From Helianthus annuus (lineage: Eukaryota > Streptophyta > Magnoliopsida > Asterales > Asteraceae), in the NCBI RefSeq assembly GCF_002127325.2, contig NC_035433.2, positions 83,208,079 to 83,272,078 on the forward strand: a stretch of 64,000 nucleotides of DNA. The letters run 5' to 3'. Within the stretch, counting starts at the first letter, position 1. Every line of letters starts with the position of its first letter. Below are positions 35,607 through 46,970 of the stretch, piece by piece. Below the pieces are notes generated by a model. The model did no database searches. It had not been told where the DNA came from and was given only the letters and a program-made list of their open reading frames with translations. The position numbers and the translations under genes are program-made.

Positions 35607-36037
35607 TGTAAGATTAAATATATTATGTTTAATATTTAATCTATAGCCATCTTAATCATTTACATTATAGAGATCAAAATATATTAGAACCTATTATTTA
35701 ATTAGTTGGTAATTGTTGATGGACCATATTACCCTTAGTAACTAATTAGGTTTCCTCCTGGGTGCTTATATAAGGAGAGTTATGTGGAGGTTTAAGGGTT
35801 ACTCAGTTTCACAATTCACACACCCCATTAGCCATAACATCATCACGAAACCTCCTCTCCATAACCGATACCCTTTTCGGTTTTCTTAGCACCATCATCA
35901 GTTAGCACCCTAAGGAGGAACCAGATCAAGATGACAGGCATGTCGAACTCCCTCACAGGATTCTCCTCTGCACTATCTGCTGTGACAGGTATGACTTATA
36001 TTGTTTTCCTTCATGCATAAACAGAACTGAACCAACA
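35607..36037 (+). repeat. Right LTR of the Copia element
   Basis: 431 bp, like the left LTR apart from three changes I can see (in GAACC(C/A)GATC, GCATGT(T/C)GAAC and GCT(A/G)TGACAGG). The purine tract at 35596-35606 precedes it. Confidence 0.95.
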
Positions 36038-36100
36038 TATCATGGTAAGGTCAAAGCAGTCATTGATTCCTTAAGGGAAGCAGGTGTCAAGTTGCTTTAA
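36038..36100 (+). pseudogene. Ribosomal L18p/L5e-family pseudogene, 3' part
   Basis: Directly after the Copia LTR the frame reads YHGKVKAVIDSLREAGVKLL and ends at TAA 36098-36100, the expected C-terminus of the family. With the 5' part at 28957-29269 this shows that the retrotransposon split one gene copy. The first five bases are the duplicated TATCA. Confidence 0.85.
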
Positions 36101-36102
36101 TT

Positions 36103-36965
36103 TTTCTTTTTTTTTTTTTTGGAAATGGGGAATCCCCGGCTAAACTTTATTAATATTTCAAAACAAAATTACAAACAAAGCAACTTTGTTTAAAGGCGAC
36201 TAGCCAAAAAACAAAGTGCAAAAAAAGAAAAAATACATCTCAAAAATACCAAACTAACAAAGAAGCTAAAATTTGGAGCCTAACTTCATAAAGCGCACCA
36301 TTTCATCGGTTTCCGACTCCACCTCAGCTTCATCCCCATTTATTTTTGTCAAACCATCATAATATTTTCTCATGTTTTCAGACCATGAACTATATTCTTC
36401 AATCTTCGGGCGGGTACTAGTTTCCACAAACTTTTTAACCATTTCTATCTCATGTTCCCACAACCCAAGATCCGTGTCAAAACAATCTTCTTCATCCTGT
36501 AATGTACCAAAGCTATTTTTTGTGTTTACATTAGGACTCGGTCCAGGCCCAAAAACATTTTTTGAAACATCAAAAAAACCGCTTCCCTTGACTGGGCCTT
36601 TAATACCCGGCCCAACACCTTTTAGAAGAGGATATTGGACATCAGATTTTAAAGACGCCATACCTGGACTATTCCGCAATGGGCCTGAAGTACCAAGCCG
36701 GTCCAAAGTTGAATCAGTTTCATTTTGAAGCCCAATAGCCTTCTTTGAGCCCAGCGATTGATCCAAATCCAAAATCCCATCCGGTGGGCCTTGCTTTTGA
36801 AGCCCAACCGTATCACCAACATTACCTGGTCGACCCAAATCAACAACAACAATTTTTCTTTTTGTTGTAATCATATATGGAACGAACCCGTTTGTTTGTG
36901 TGCGCATAACGACATTGTACTGTACAATGCTAAATTGCACCCATGGGGTCGTAGGATGACTCGGG
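36103..36965 (-). mobile_element. LINE 3' end with an ORF1-like fragment
   Basis: Read minus, the segment ends AATATTAATAAAGTTTAGCC, GGGGATTCCCC and a run of A (T run at 36105-36120), the tail type of plant LINEs. An open frame of 224 residues (36940-36266) is rich in GPG and PVKGSGFF-type text and ends near SSWSENMRKYYDGLTK, which recalls LINE ORF1 products. No reverse transcriptase is left, so the middle was deleted or the copy is chimeric. It lies just after the L18 stop codon. Family assignment is from memory. Confidence 0.6.
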
Positions 36966-37380
36966 GTTGATCAGTTGTCCGTTGAATTCTGTTACAAGAC
37001 TTTTTATTTGCACATGCTTTAGAGAGATTAGAGTTGTAATTTTTAACGTGTTTGTATGAAGAACGTATAAATTCGAGTCACTTTATGTTTTGGCACCGCA
37101 AAAATGCGTCGTACCATTCATCAACAAAAAAAAAACAATATTTTCATACGTGCTTATTTTTAAGCATATTTCTGTATAAATTCAAGTTGGTTTACGTTTA
37201 AACGTAAATTTTCATTAAAGTTATATTAAAAGATAGTGTTTACATTTCCCTTTATAATTAATCTGTCTATACCTCTGTCAAACTTAAATTTATTTTTATG
37301 GTTTTTGGTGGATGTAAAACATGTATAGATTTTCTTTTGAACATACTTCTTTCGCTGCTATACTGAACCAAAATATAAAT
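36966..37380. other. Probable Helitron interior, no gene
   Basis: AT-rich sequence leading to the Helitron-like end at 37416-37420. The 5' end of that element was not found. Confidence 0.35.
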
Positions 37381-37420
37381 CGACCAAAACCTGCGGCGTA
37401 GCGAGGATAATCTTACTAGT
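37381..37420 (+). other. Helitron-like 3' terminus
   Basis: GCGGCGTAGCGAGGATAATC then TTACTAGT, followed by T. The CTAGT/T end and the GC-rich stem-like stretch fit Helitron ends of the type also seen at 63016. The stem is weak, so the call is tentative. Confidence 0.45.
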
Positions 37421-37459
37421 TACAATTCAAAATGTAGAACCCTTTAGAGCCAGAGCAAG

Positions 37460-37856
37460 GGGTGAGCAATAACTGAACCATTAAATGGATCCGAACCGAA
37501 AACCAACGAAACCGAATTAGCCGAAAATCGATTATCGGTTATTTATTTGTACCTTCGGTTAATTAAAATTAATCAAACCAACCCATTTATATTATTTGCA
37601 TATATGTCTAGCTTTTATATCTCCATTTCATGTATTTATCAATCCATTTTATTTATTTATACAACTATTTCATGTATATATACATCCATTACATTTATTT
37701 CTAAGTAAAAAAATTAGCACTTGTTTGGTTTGGTTATTAATCGAAATTAACCGAACCAAAAACCGATAAATTAACCGAATAAACCGAACTGATTAGCCGA
37801 TAACTTTGGTTACGGTTTCAGTCAATACTAATAATTGAACCGGGCACACCCCTTAA
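37460..37856. mobile_element. MITE-like element rich in AACCGA
   Basis: Starts AGGGGTGAGCAATAACTGAA and ends GAACCGGGCACACCCCTTA, roughly inverted. Inside are AACCGAA/TTCGGTT motifs in both orientations. It is similar in style to the GGTACC-rich elements but of different sequence. Confidence 0.45.
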
Positions 37857-38027
37857 AGTCGGACAAAACCGAGATAACTCACAGACAAAACTTCAGTTAC
37901 AGTTAATTACGTTTCTAGAACACTCCTGGTACATTATCATACACCATAATATATCTGATCAAACATATCTTCCTAAATAACTATTCAAACAACTACTTAA
38001 TATAACAAGATTATAATATAATATACA

Positions 38028-40133
38028 TGTAACAACCCTCGTCAAAACTATTATTTATTGTATTATTTTATTCAATAGGAAAACCTAATTAAAACACCCA
38101 AGTGATACTGCATGACCCCTAAAATTTTCAGAACAATCGGAATCAGGATCAGGGCCCCTAAAACTCAGGGGGGGCATTTCCTAGTTAGTATTATCCAAAC
38201 TGTTTTCGATAGAAATTGAATTTTAACGAACCGTCGACTCACCCAAGCTACTGAGACGCGTGGCTACCTCATATTAAAAGTGACCTCTCGCGCCACGCGC
38301 CAGGACCAGGTTTCCCGGTCGTGACACGCGAGGGAGGACATTTTTCAGCTATAAATAGGAGAGGTTGGGACTTGAAATTCGGCGTTTGAACGACGAAGAA
38401 ATTCGTCTGAGGCACGGAGTTATGCTCTGTTTACCACAATTAACACACACAAACCTCGAATCGTTGCCGCAATCAGGGTAATTACTCGATCGCTATTACG
38501 ATTCAACGTCCGATCGATTGTAACTATCCAACGATTGTCCGGGTGCTGCTCAAATTGAGCTTATACTTTGTTATTCATCGTGATTTCGACTTGAATATTC
38601 GAGTGCTGTTCGAATTCGGACTATGCTCTGTTATTCGTTGCGAATCCGATTGAATTGTTAAGTATTGCACTTGTTAATCGTTGTGAGGGTTTAATCTCGT
38701 GAATTGTCGTAACTGCTGTATTAGTTACAACCCCGTTTGTGTGAATTAGGCTAATCAGTAGACTAGACTCTGCCCAAATTGAATCAGCAATATATCAAGG
38801 CTTATCTGTAGACTAAACCTTGCCGGTAGAAATCTGCAATGTGAGTTCATTTCTCTTTTCTCACCGTTTGTGAGTCTATACTCTTTTATCACAGTTTTAT
38901 CACCTTTTTGTGAAACAATTATATTACAAAATGCTTTCTAAAATCCTAAATGGTTACCAGTTATACTTACAGTGATTAAGTTATTATATTTTACTGGTAT
39001 GGGAGGTATTATACATTATTTGATTCTCGTTACTATTATCCAGGAAGTTAGCATGACCACAATTATAACTAATATTACTCTAAAATTATTAGGTATAAAT
39101 CTAAATGGTGCATGCCATAATAAAATAGTCAAGTATAATACTTTTAGTCAGGTTACTATACACTGATATTACAATTAGTGAATTAATATATTTTGATAAG
39201 TTATAATAATTGACATAAAATGTCATTATTCTGGATTGCATGATTTAGTGCTAGAGATAATATATTTGACAAAGTAATAAGACATCATTATGTCCAAAGT
39301 CACTAGCTGAAAGAATGATCAGCAGTGATATGTCCAAAGACACTAGTTGAAAGAATGATCAACAGTGTTATAATTAGAATCACTAGTTGAAAGAATGATC
39401 AACAGTGATAATGACCAGAAGCACTAGTTGAAAGAATGATCAACAGTGCCATGAATAGAATCGCTAGTTGAAAGAATGATCAACAACGATATGACCAAAG
39501 ACCCTAGTTGAGAGAATGATCAACAGTGTTATAATTTGAATCACTAGTTGAAAGAATGATCAACAGTGATATGGCCCAGTCACAAGAATCACCTAATGAC
39601 AGATAAAGTGAATAATAATAAAGTATAGTTATTTGATAAATTCACTATTGGACGAAAGTAAGCCAATGAGTGATACTATTGCTGTTATGTTGGAATTGCC
39701 ATTATGTGACAAAATACTGATTGAGTAAGGTAAATGCAAATAAATATAAAACCTTAATACTGTAAGGTATAACAATATATTTGTATAAAAATGGAATGAA
39801 TTCACTCAGCATTCCCGCTGACAAAACCTTTTTCAAACATGTTTCAGGTAATTATCATAAGGCTGGATACGGCACTGAAAGGCATCAAGAAATGGCTTAT
39901 TAAAGAAATATTGTTTTATAAAATAAAATTTATCTTTATTAAAGCTACCATTTTAAAATAGGGATTTATCCCATCTATTTAAATCAAATCCGGTGTTTTC
40001 TAAACTCTGATATTTTTCCTAACTTACGGTCCTGATGAAAATTCCGCTGCAATGTTTTTCAAAAATAATCACCGGTACCACGGGACTGCTTACGGCACCC
40101 GATTCCGTCCAGGGTGGGTCGGGGGTCGTGACA
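38028..40133 (+). repeat. Left LTR of the GAG-only Gypsy element
   Basis: 2106 bp. A TATA box CTATAAATAG at 38349 places the transcript start near 38385. It contains a tandem array at about 39290-39570 and a 64-codon chance frame present in both LTRs. Confidence 0.92.
39285..39575 (+). repeat. 40-bp tandem repeats in the LTR (left copy)
   Basis: Seven to eight units of about 40 bp with the core CACTAGTTGAAAGAATGATC then AACAGTG, separated by variable ATGACCAGAAG/TATAATTAGAAT pieces. The right LTR has the same array at 44301-44591. The spacers differ only slightly, so this is not a CRISPR-type array. Confidence 0.9.
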
Positions 40134-40138
40134 GAAGG

Positions 40139-40152
40139 TGGTATCAGAGCCA
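40139..40152 (+). other. Primer binding site of the Gypsy element
   Basis: TGGTATCAGAGCCA, five bases after the left LTR, complementary to initiator tRNA-Met. Confidence 0.88.
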
Positions 40153-40473
40153 CTGATCGAGCCATTACTGTGAGCCTATAAGTGTTGTGACAATTATACT
40201 TAAACTTAAATAAAAGAGTTAGGACATTGCTATTAACTGGTAGCATATCTGACTTGAATATAAAAAGAGATGCCTTAGTATAAGCTAAGCCACTTGTTTA
40301 AGCTATTTAGGTGTTCCTTTAATACCTAAACAATAAAATTAGGAAACTAATACAAATTAACTTATGTGTTGTACATGAATATGTATATGTCAATATGCAC
40401 ACATAATATCCTGGAGGTATTATTTTGTTTAATTATTCTGTGATATTAATAAGTGAAAATATTTGCAATCCAG

Positions 40474-41652
40474 ATGTCGAATGAAGTATCACATAATCCA
40501 GAAGTTCATGCTAATAATGAAAATCCTTTGGATAAAAATGCTATAGAAAATCTAATAGCTCAAGGAATAGCTAATGCTTTACCTTTAATAATCAAAGCTG
40601 TTAAAAATCCCGTAGAACCCACCAAAGCTATGAACAGTAAGCATACCCGTGACGATAGTTTTAACCATAATATCAATAGTGATAATAATGATATTACCAA
40701 AACCCCATTTCCCAAGAAGAAGAAGACGATGACTCTCGGGTGTACCTACAAAGAATTTCTAGCCTGTAAACCAACCGAGTTCGCGGGCAGTGAAGGTGCC
40801 ACGGCTGCTCTACGATGGTTGGAAAAGACGGAAGCTGTTCTTACGATCAGCAAATGTGCTGAAGAAGATAAGGTGATGTATGCATCTAATCTCTTTAAGG
40901 AAGAAACCTTAGAATGGTGGAATACAATTCTTCAGGCAAAAGGAAGGACCATGGCTTATGCCATAAACTGGGAAAAATTCAAGGAAGTAGTAGAAAGAAA
41001 ATTTTGTCCTCCTTATGAAAAGGAACGAATAACTAACAAGTTCCTAAATCATAAAATGATAGATGTGAATTGTCGTGAATATACGACAATATTCTTCGAA
41101 TATGCAAGAATGGTACCAACTCTGGCTTCGCCAGAACCCGTACTGATTTCTCGTTATATTTGGGGATTAGTTAGCGAAATCCGAGACATAGTCAAGGCCG
41201 TTAGACCACAGACTATTGAGGAAGCAGTTGAACTAGCTAACATGCTGATAGATGGACTAATCCGCACAAGAGAAAAAAACAAGAAGAAAGAATTAGCCCA
41301 GAAAATTTTCCAAGAATTCAAGAAGAAAGAAACTGAACCGTCATTGGAGCAACCTATCTGCAGAAACAGTAACAAAACGCATTCAGGACGATGTCGTTTT
41401 AGGAACACACCCTACTGTGACTTCTGCAAGATGACCGGGCACATAGAAGAAGAGTGCAGAAGGAAAACTAACGTCTGTTACAATTGCGGGGAAACCGGAC
41501 ACATCAAACCATATTGCCCGAAACTAACCAAAACATCTGACACCAAGGCTAGAACAACAAACGGAGCTAAGAAGAATGCGCGAGCATACGTACTTACTAC
41601 CCAAGAAACAGAGATGATTCCAGACGTAGTCACTGATATATTTCTAAGTTAA
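40474..41652 (+). CDS. gag: Gypsy GAG with two zinc knuckles
   Basis: An intact frame of 392 codons from ATG at 40474 (MSNEVSHNPEV). An ATG 21 bases upstream is in frame, but AATCCAG directly before 40474 looks like a splice acceptor, so the later start is preferred. The capsid part has CKPTEFAGSEGATAALRWLE, EEDKVMYASNLFKEETLEWW and KFKEVVERKFCPPYEKERI, typical of Gypsy GAG. Near the C-terminus are two CCHC-type knuckles, CDFCKMTGHIEEEC and CYNCGETGHIKPYC, that would bind RNA. The frame ends without continuing into protease. A product able to package its own RNA is inferred. Confidence 0.9.
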   Translation: MSNEVSHNPEVHANNENPLDKNAIENLIAQGIANALPLIIKAVKNPVEPTKAMNSKHTRDDSFNHNINSDNNDITKTPFPKKKKTMTLGCTYKEFLACKPTEFAGSEGATAALRWLEKTEAVLTISKCAEEDKVMYASNLFKEETLEWWNTILQAKGRTMAYAINWEKFKEVVERKFCPPYEKERITNKFLNHKMIDVNCREYTTIFFEYARMVPTLASPEPVLISRYIWGLVSEIRDIVKAVRPQTIEEAVELANMLIDGLIRTREKNKKKELAQKIFQEFKKKETEPSLEQPICRNSNKTHSGRCRFRNTPYCDFCKMTGHIEEECRRKTNVCYNCGETGHIKPYCPKLTKTSDTKARTTNGAKKNARAYVLTTQETEMIPDVVTDIFLS

Positions 41653-43030
41653 GTTATTATTTGACCCTAGTACGAATAAAAGTTCATAAATAAATACATT
41701 CCGTCAAATATTTCCTCTATTTCAGATCCATAACAAACTTGTTTGGTTTTCACTTTCGTTGAATCCTTTATTTGGTCACGATCACCTTGTGGTGACGTTT
41801 TCACAAATTTGAAGCTTGTGCTAATCTCGTTGCACCTCTTACGTACGGGTTTAATTATTCATTCATGTTGAATTCGCTTTGATTTATTCTATCAAAACAA
41901 TCTTAACACAATCATGTGCTAAGATAATGATACACAAACTCATTTCATATTTCCGTGTATCTATCGAGCGTTTCGTAATCCTTATTACCTTATCATCTTC
42001 GATCGAAATTTTTTTTTCAATTATTTCAATTTCAATCCAAAATAATTTATTGAAACATTCGGATTTACTTCATTTGATTTACATCATGGTGAAACTCGTT
42101 TCATTCACCGCTACTATTTCAATCACTATGACACCTTGTGGCGTCATAATAAATTTATAGCTTGAGCTATTTTCAATTTTACTCCTAATGTACGAATTTT
42201 AATTTTTGGTTCATATTCTTAACCAGTCTTAATACAACTATGTGTTAAGATAAAAGTACACAAATTCGTATCATATTCCGGTGTACTTCTTAAACGTTTC
42301 TTTCATTATTTATCAAAAATATTAGAGTAATTCAATTGGTCTTTTTCATCATCAATTGAAACTCCTATTTTTGAATATCCAAGTTTTCTTCATTTAAAAC
42401 TTTCAGTTAATTATACGGTGAAATTGTTCGAGCACCGTAATTATTGAAATTATTCCAAGCCTTACGACACCTTGCGAAGTCGTAGCTTATCATAAACATA
42501 CAAATCATTCAAAACCCACGTATATCTTTCGTTTGACTCATCATTTGAAAATAGTCTTGATACAATTGTATATTAAGACAATGATACACTAAACTTTGTT
42601 GCAGTCCAGTGTATTCTTGCAAGGTCAACACACTGATTTTTCTCTTGATATGATTCGATAATTAACAATCATCTTCGTGCTATTATTTCATTCTGACCTT
42701 ATTGATTCTGAGTCTTCCCCAGTTGCCAATCAAAGTAAGTTTTCTTTTGACCATGAATTTTAAAAAGTCATTTCACTAAACGGATACCTATTTGATCATA
42801 TATCTGTTGACTTGAACCTAGTCCTATTCTAAACTATATCATTTCATCTCATTCAGTTGTCATCGATTTCTTGAACTATTTCAGTTGAATTTTAAAAACC
42901 CTACTGATACAACTAGTATTCACAAAATTTGACTCTGTGTCATTTACCTTAAGAATCTAGTTTCATTGACTAAATTAGGACATAAATCTAACTAAAATAT
43001 CATAACCCAAATCTGGACGAGATTTTTATT
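41653..43030 (+). repeat. Non-coding 3' interior with three diverged repeats
   Basis: No pol is present. Blocks with CTTAACACAATCATGTGCTA (41893), CTTAATACAACTATGTGTTA (42229) and CTTGATACAATTGTATATTA (42553), each followed by a GATACAC/GTACACAAA block and a GTGTA(T/C) block, show a repeat of about 320-335 bp. The origin of this DNA is unknown. Confidence 0.65.
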
Positions 43031-43043
43031 AAGGTGGGGAGAA

Positions 43044-45149
43044 TGTAACAACCCTCGTCAAAACTATTATTTATTGTATTATTTTATTCAATAGGAAAAC
43101 CTAATTAAAACACCCAAGTGATACTGCATGACCCCTAAAATTTTCAGAACAATCGGAATCAGGATCAGGGCCCCTAAAACTCAGGGGGGGCATTTCCTAG
43201 TTAGTATTATCCAAACTGTTTTCGATAGAAATTGAATTTTAACGAACCGTCGACTCACCCAAGCTACTGAGACGCGTGGCTACCTCATATTAAAAGTGAC
43301 CTCTCGCGCCACGCGCCAGGACCAGGTTTCCCTGTCGTGACACGCGAGGGAGGACATTTTTCAGCTATAAATAGGAGAGGTTGGGACTTGAAATTCGGCG
43401 TTTGAACGACGAAGAAATTCGTCTGAGGCACGGAGTTATGCTCTGTTTACCACAATTAACACACACAAACCTCGAATCGCTGCCGCAATCAGGGTAATAA
43501 CTCGATCGCTATTACGATTCAACGTCCGATCGATTGTAACTATCCAACGATTGTCCGGGTGCTGCTCAAATTGAGCTTATACTTTGTTATTCATCGTGAT
43601 TTCGACTTGAATATTCGAGTGCTGTTCGAATTCGGACTATGCTCTGTTATTCGTTGCGAATCCGATTGAATTGTTAAGTATTGCACTTGTTAATCGTTGT
43701 GAGGGTTTAATCTCGTGAATTGTCGTAACTGCTGTATTAGTTACAACCCCGTTTGTGTGAATTAGGCTAATCAGTAGACTAGACTCTGCCCAAATTGAAT
43801 CAGCAATATATCAAGGCTTATCTGTAGACTAAACCTTGCCGGTAGAAATCTGCAATGTGAGTTCATTTCTCTTTTCTCACCGTTTGTGAGTCTATACTCT
43901 TTTATCACAGTTTTATCACCTTTTTGTGAAACAATTATATTACAAAATGCTTTCTAAAATCCTAAATGGTTACCAGTTATACTTACAGTGATTAAGTTAT
44001 TATATTTTACTGGTATGGGAGGTATTATACATTATTTGATTCTCGTTACTATTATCCAGGAAGTTAGCATGACCACAATTATAACTAATATTACTCTTAA
44101 ATTATTAGGTATAAATCTAAATGGTGCATGCCATAATAAAATAGTCAAGTATAATACTTTTAGTCAGGTTACTATACACTGATATTACAATTAGTGAATT
44201 AATATATTTTGATAAGTTATAATAATTGACATAAAATGTCATTATTCTGGATTGCATGATTTAGTGCTAGAGATAATATATTTGACAAAGTAATAAGACA
44301 TCATTATGTCCAAAGTCACTAGCTGAAAGAATGATCAGCAGTGATATGTCCAAAGACACTAGTTGAAAGAATGATCAACAGTGTTATAATTAGAATCACT
44401 AGTTGAAAGAATGATCAACAGTGATAATGACCAGAAGCACTAGTTGAAAGAATGATCAACAGTGCCATGAATAGAATCGCTAGTTGAAAGAATGATCAAC
44501 AGCGATATGACCAAAGACCCTAGTTGAGAGAATGATCAACAGTGTTATAATTTGAATCACTAGTTGAAAGAATGATCAACAGTGATATGGCCCAGTCACA
44601 AGAATCACCTAATGACAGATAAAGTGAATAATAATAAAGTATAGTTATTTGATAAATTCACTATTGGACGAAAGTAAGCCAATGAGTGATACTATTGCTG
44701 TTATGTTGGAATTGCCATTATGTGACAAAATACTGATTGAGTAAGGTAAATGCAAATAAATATAAAACCTTAATACTGTAAGGTATAACAATATATTTGT
44801 ATAAAAATGGAATGAATTCACTCAGCATTCCCGCTGACAAAACATTTTTCAAACATGTTTCAGGTAATTATCATAAGGCTGGATACGGCACTGAAAGGCA
44901 TCAAGAAATGGCTTATTAAAGAAATATTGTTTTATAAAATAAAATTTATCTTTATTAAAGCTACCATTTTAAAATAGGGATTTATCCCATCTATTTAAAT
45001 CAAATCCGGTGTTTTCTAAACTCTGATATTTTTCCTAACTCACGGTCCTGATGAAAATTCCGCTGCAATGTTTTTCAAAAATAATCACCGGTACCACGGG
45101 ACTGCTCACGGCACCCGATTCCGTCCAGGGTGGGTCGGGGGTCGTGACA
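43044..45149 (+). repeat. Right LTR of the GAG-only Gypsy element
   Basis: 2106 bp, collinear with the left LTR. Differences noticed include CCC(G/T)GTCGTG, GAATCG(T/C)TGCC and GTAAT(T/A)ACTCG. The tandem array recurs at 44301-44591. Confidence 0.93.
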
Positions 45150-45154
45150 ATACA

Positions 45155-45628
45155 TAACTTACAAGTGACAGATAGCTCACAAATTCCATCCTTATAATTT
45201 CCCCTATGCAGGCGCATCCACCCCTGTAACACCCATTCACTGTCTTCATCAAACACAAAGTCTCTATGATACCCTGATTTCATACTGGCCCTCAGTTTCG
45301 ACACAAGTTCACGGTTCAGCGGTTTGATCTTGAACCCAGCCCGTACGAGTCGTTCTTGCCACTGCTTGTACGTCTCAGGCCTCTCGACCATCTCGGCACC
45401 TTCACATGTAATCACGTTTATAGCTTCACGCCCAAAAAACTCCTTTTCGAAATTCAGCCGTTGTTCATCATTATGGTCTAATGTAGCATCGAACATGTCA
45501 AACATAGAAGAGTAATGAAAAAGGGCTTCCTTGAAACGTGTGACGAAAAATGGCAAGTTATAAGATCCATTTGCTACAGTTTGAACAAAAATATCGGGTT
45601 TCATATCTCTTATCAGTTTATGAGACTA
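45155..45628 (-). pseudogene. GRAS transcription factor fragment (C-terminal part)
   Basis: On the minus strand the frame reads LIRDMKPDIFVQTVANGSYN, then PFFVTRFKEALFHYSSMFDM, DEQRLNFEKEFFGREAINVI, CEGAEMVERPETYKQWQERL and YHRDFVFDEDSEWVLQGW. These are the PFYRE and SAW regions of GRAS proteins, closest in memory to the SCL9/14/33 group. The N-terminal half is missing and a stop lies just upstream near 45627. After QGW the homology ends and the frame runs on into the Gypsy LTR by chance. It is dead. Confidence 0.82.
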
Positions 45629-45660
45629 GTAACGTGCCTGCGCGATGCGGCGGGGGCGAC
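45625..45660 (-). other. Possible Helitron 3' terminus beside the GRAS fragment
   Basis: Minus-strand reading gives GCCGCATCGCGCAGGCACGT then TACTAGT at 45625. The next base is C, not the T expected at a Helitron site, so only the terminal pattern supports it. Confidence 0.3.
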
Positions 45661-46332
45661 ACTTTGCATTGTGATACTCGTTTCCGGTAGTTTTTTATTT
45701 GTATAACCGCCTGTTGTATTCAAACAAAGTTCAATGGCCAAAGCCAAAACCTAAACAAGCCTCTGGCGTTAAAGCCACGAGCACTTTTTTCCATGGTACT
45801 AACCGATTTAACTTTTTTTAGTTACCAATTTTGTGAATACAATATTTTTCTAACCCTCCATTGTCTTTTTATGTTGATCTTTTGTTTAAAGATGGTAAAC
45901 GAAACCTACTTATTGTGAAATATTATGTTAAAGGTAGGTTCTATAACAAATTAGCTATTAAACATTTTGTGGCTTTGACGGAATTTATCATCTACTTGTA
46001 CATTTTAATCCGCGCGTCAATACTGAACAAGACAACTATCGAAACGTCGACAAAAATGAGTAGGTCGTCACGGTACCTTTAGATTTTTTTAAACATTATA
46101 GTTTATAAGATATATCAAGAAACGTAAAAGAATTATAAGTTTGTTGTAGAGTGAGAAAAGTGTAACTAATTGTCCATAATTTTGTTAAAACTCAGGGATT
46201 TAAGTGTAATAAGTTAAGGGGCTAAAAAATAAATAGTGTTTAAAAGACCAAATTACTCTCATTTTAGGGGTCTATCTATAAATAGGGGGGGGAGTTCTTA
46301 TTTTTTGGGTATCTTAAAATACCTCTCCCTCA
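45661..46332. other. Intergenic or Helitron interior, no gene
   Basis: AT-rich sequence with short chance frames only. A G run at 46279-46291 precedes the Helitron start. Confidence 0.4.
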
Positions 46333-46782
46333 TCTATACTATATAATAAAAGAAACCAACTTTGGGACACATGTCATTCATTGAAGGCATCTATTTTTTA
46401 GTTTTTTTCTCTCTAACCTACTTAATTATAAATAATTAATATTAAGTAAAAGATAATTATAAAATTAAATTTAATATAAATTTAAACAATTCGTATAGGA
46501 TTAAAATCTTATTAATGATCAATAATTATTTATATATTTCAAAATTAATAAAATAGGTTGTTAAAGACTTATTTTTTTACTTCAAATTCCATTCCGTAAC
46601 CATTTAAATTATAAGTGTATTATAATCCCTAATGATTGTTCAAAATAATATATAGATAAATAGATAACTACGTACTATGGCTTGAATATATATTTTTGTA
46701 TGATAAAAAATTATATTGTATAAGATAATATATAAAATAATATTAATGTTGTATAGAAGATCATCTATACCTATACTACATA

Positions 46783-46970
46783 CAGTGGCGAAGTTTTAAC
46801 CAAATGACAGGGGGTCGAAAACGTATATACGAAAAAAAAAATTATAGAACTGGGGGGTCGGAAACATATATACCAAAAAAATTCTATAAGAAAACCGTAT
46901 ATATAACACTACTGAGCGAAAAGTTCGGGGGGCGGCCGCCCCTCCCCGCCCCTTCTATACTTCGCAACTG
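46783..46970. mobile_element. hAT-like MITE inside the Helitron
   Basis: Ends CAGTGGCGAAG and CTTCGCAACTG are inverted with one mismatch. ACTACATA (46775-46782) and ACTATATA (46971-46978) are an 8-bp duplication with one mismatch. It splits the second Helitron's 5' end. The inside has GGGGGTCG and a GC-rich centre. Confidence 0.75.

Larger units (their letters stand above)
29270..36037 (+). mobile_element. Copia LTR retrotransposon, young, in the L18 pseudogene
   Basis: Two 431-bp LTRs (29270-29700 and 35607-36037) start TGTAAGATT and end CCAACA. TATCA flanks both sides (29265-29269, 36038-36042). The primer site TGGTATCAGAGC at 29703-29714 matches initiator tRNA-Met, and a purine tract AAGTGGGAGAA precedes the right LTR. 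I count three differences between the LTRs (about 0.7 percent), so insertion is recent. Domain order is GAG, protease, integrase, RT, RNase H, the Copia order. One frameshift splits the polyprotein. Confidence 0.95.
38028..45149 (+). mobile_element. Non-autonomous Gypsy element with only GAG (TR-GAG type)
   Basis: Two 2106-bp LTRs (38028-40133, 43044-45149) start TGTAACAACCC and end CGTGACA. ATACA flanks both sides (38023-38027, 45150-45154). The primer site TGGTATCAGAGCCA lies at 40139-40152 and the purine tract AAGGTGGGGAGAA at 43031-43043. Only a GAG gene is present in the 2.9-kb interior; protease, RT, RNase H and integrase are all absent. This matches the class called terminal-repeat retrotransposons with GAG. 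I count about eight LTR differences in 2.1 kb (near 0.4 percent), so it moved recently and must have used foreign enzymes. Confidence 0.93.

Noticed and set aside
38972..39166. 64-codon frame, identical at 43988-44182
   Set aside because: It is inside both LTRs, begins in non-coding leader and has no known family traits.
39285..39575. Regular 40-bp repeats that resemble a CRISPR array
   Set aside because: The spacers are near copies of each other, the host is a plant, and the array is repeated in both LTRs.
45035..45154. C-terminal continuation of the GRAS frame
   Set aside because: This part is Gypsy LTR sequence read through by chance; the true homology ends after QGW.
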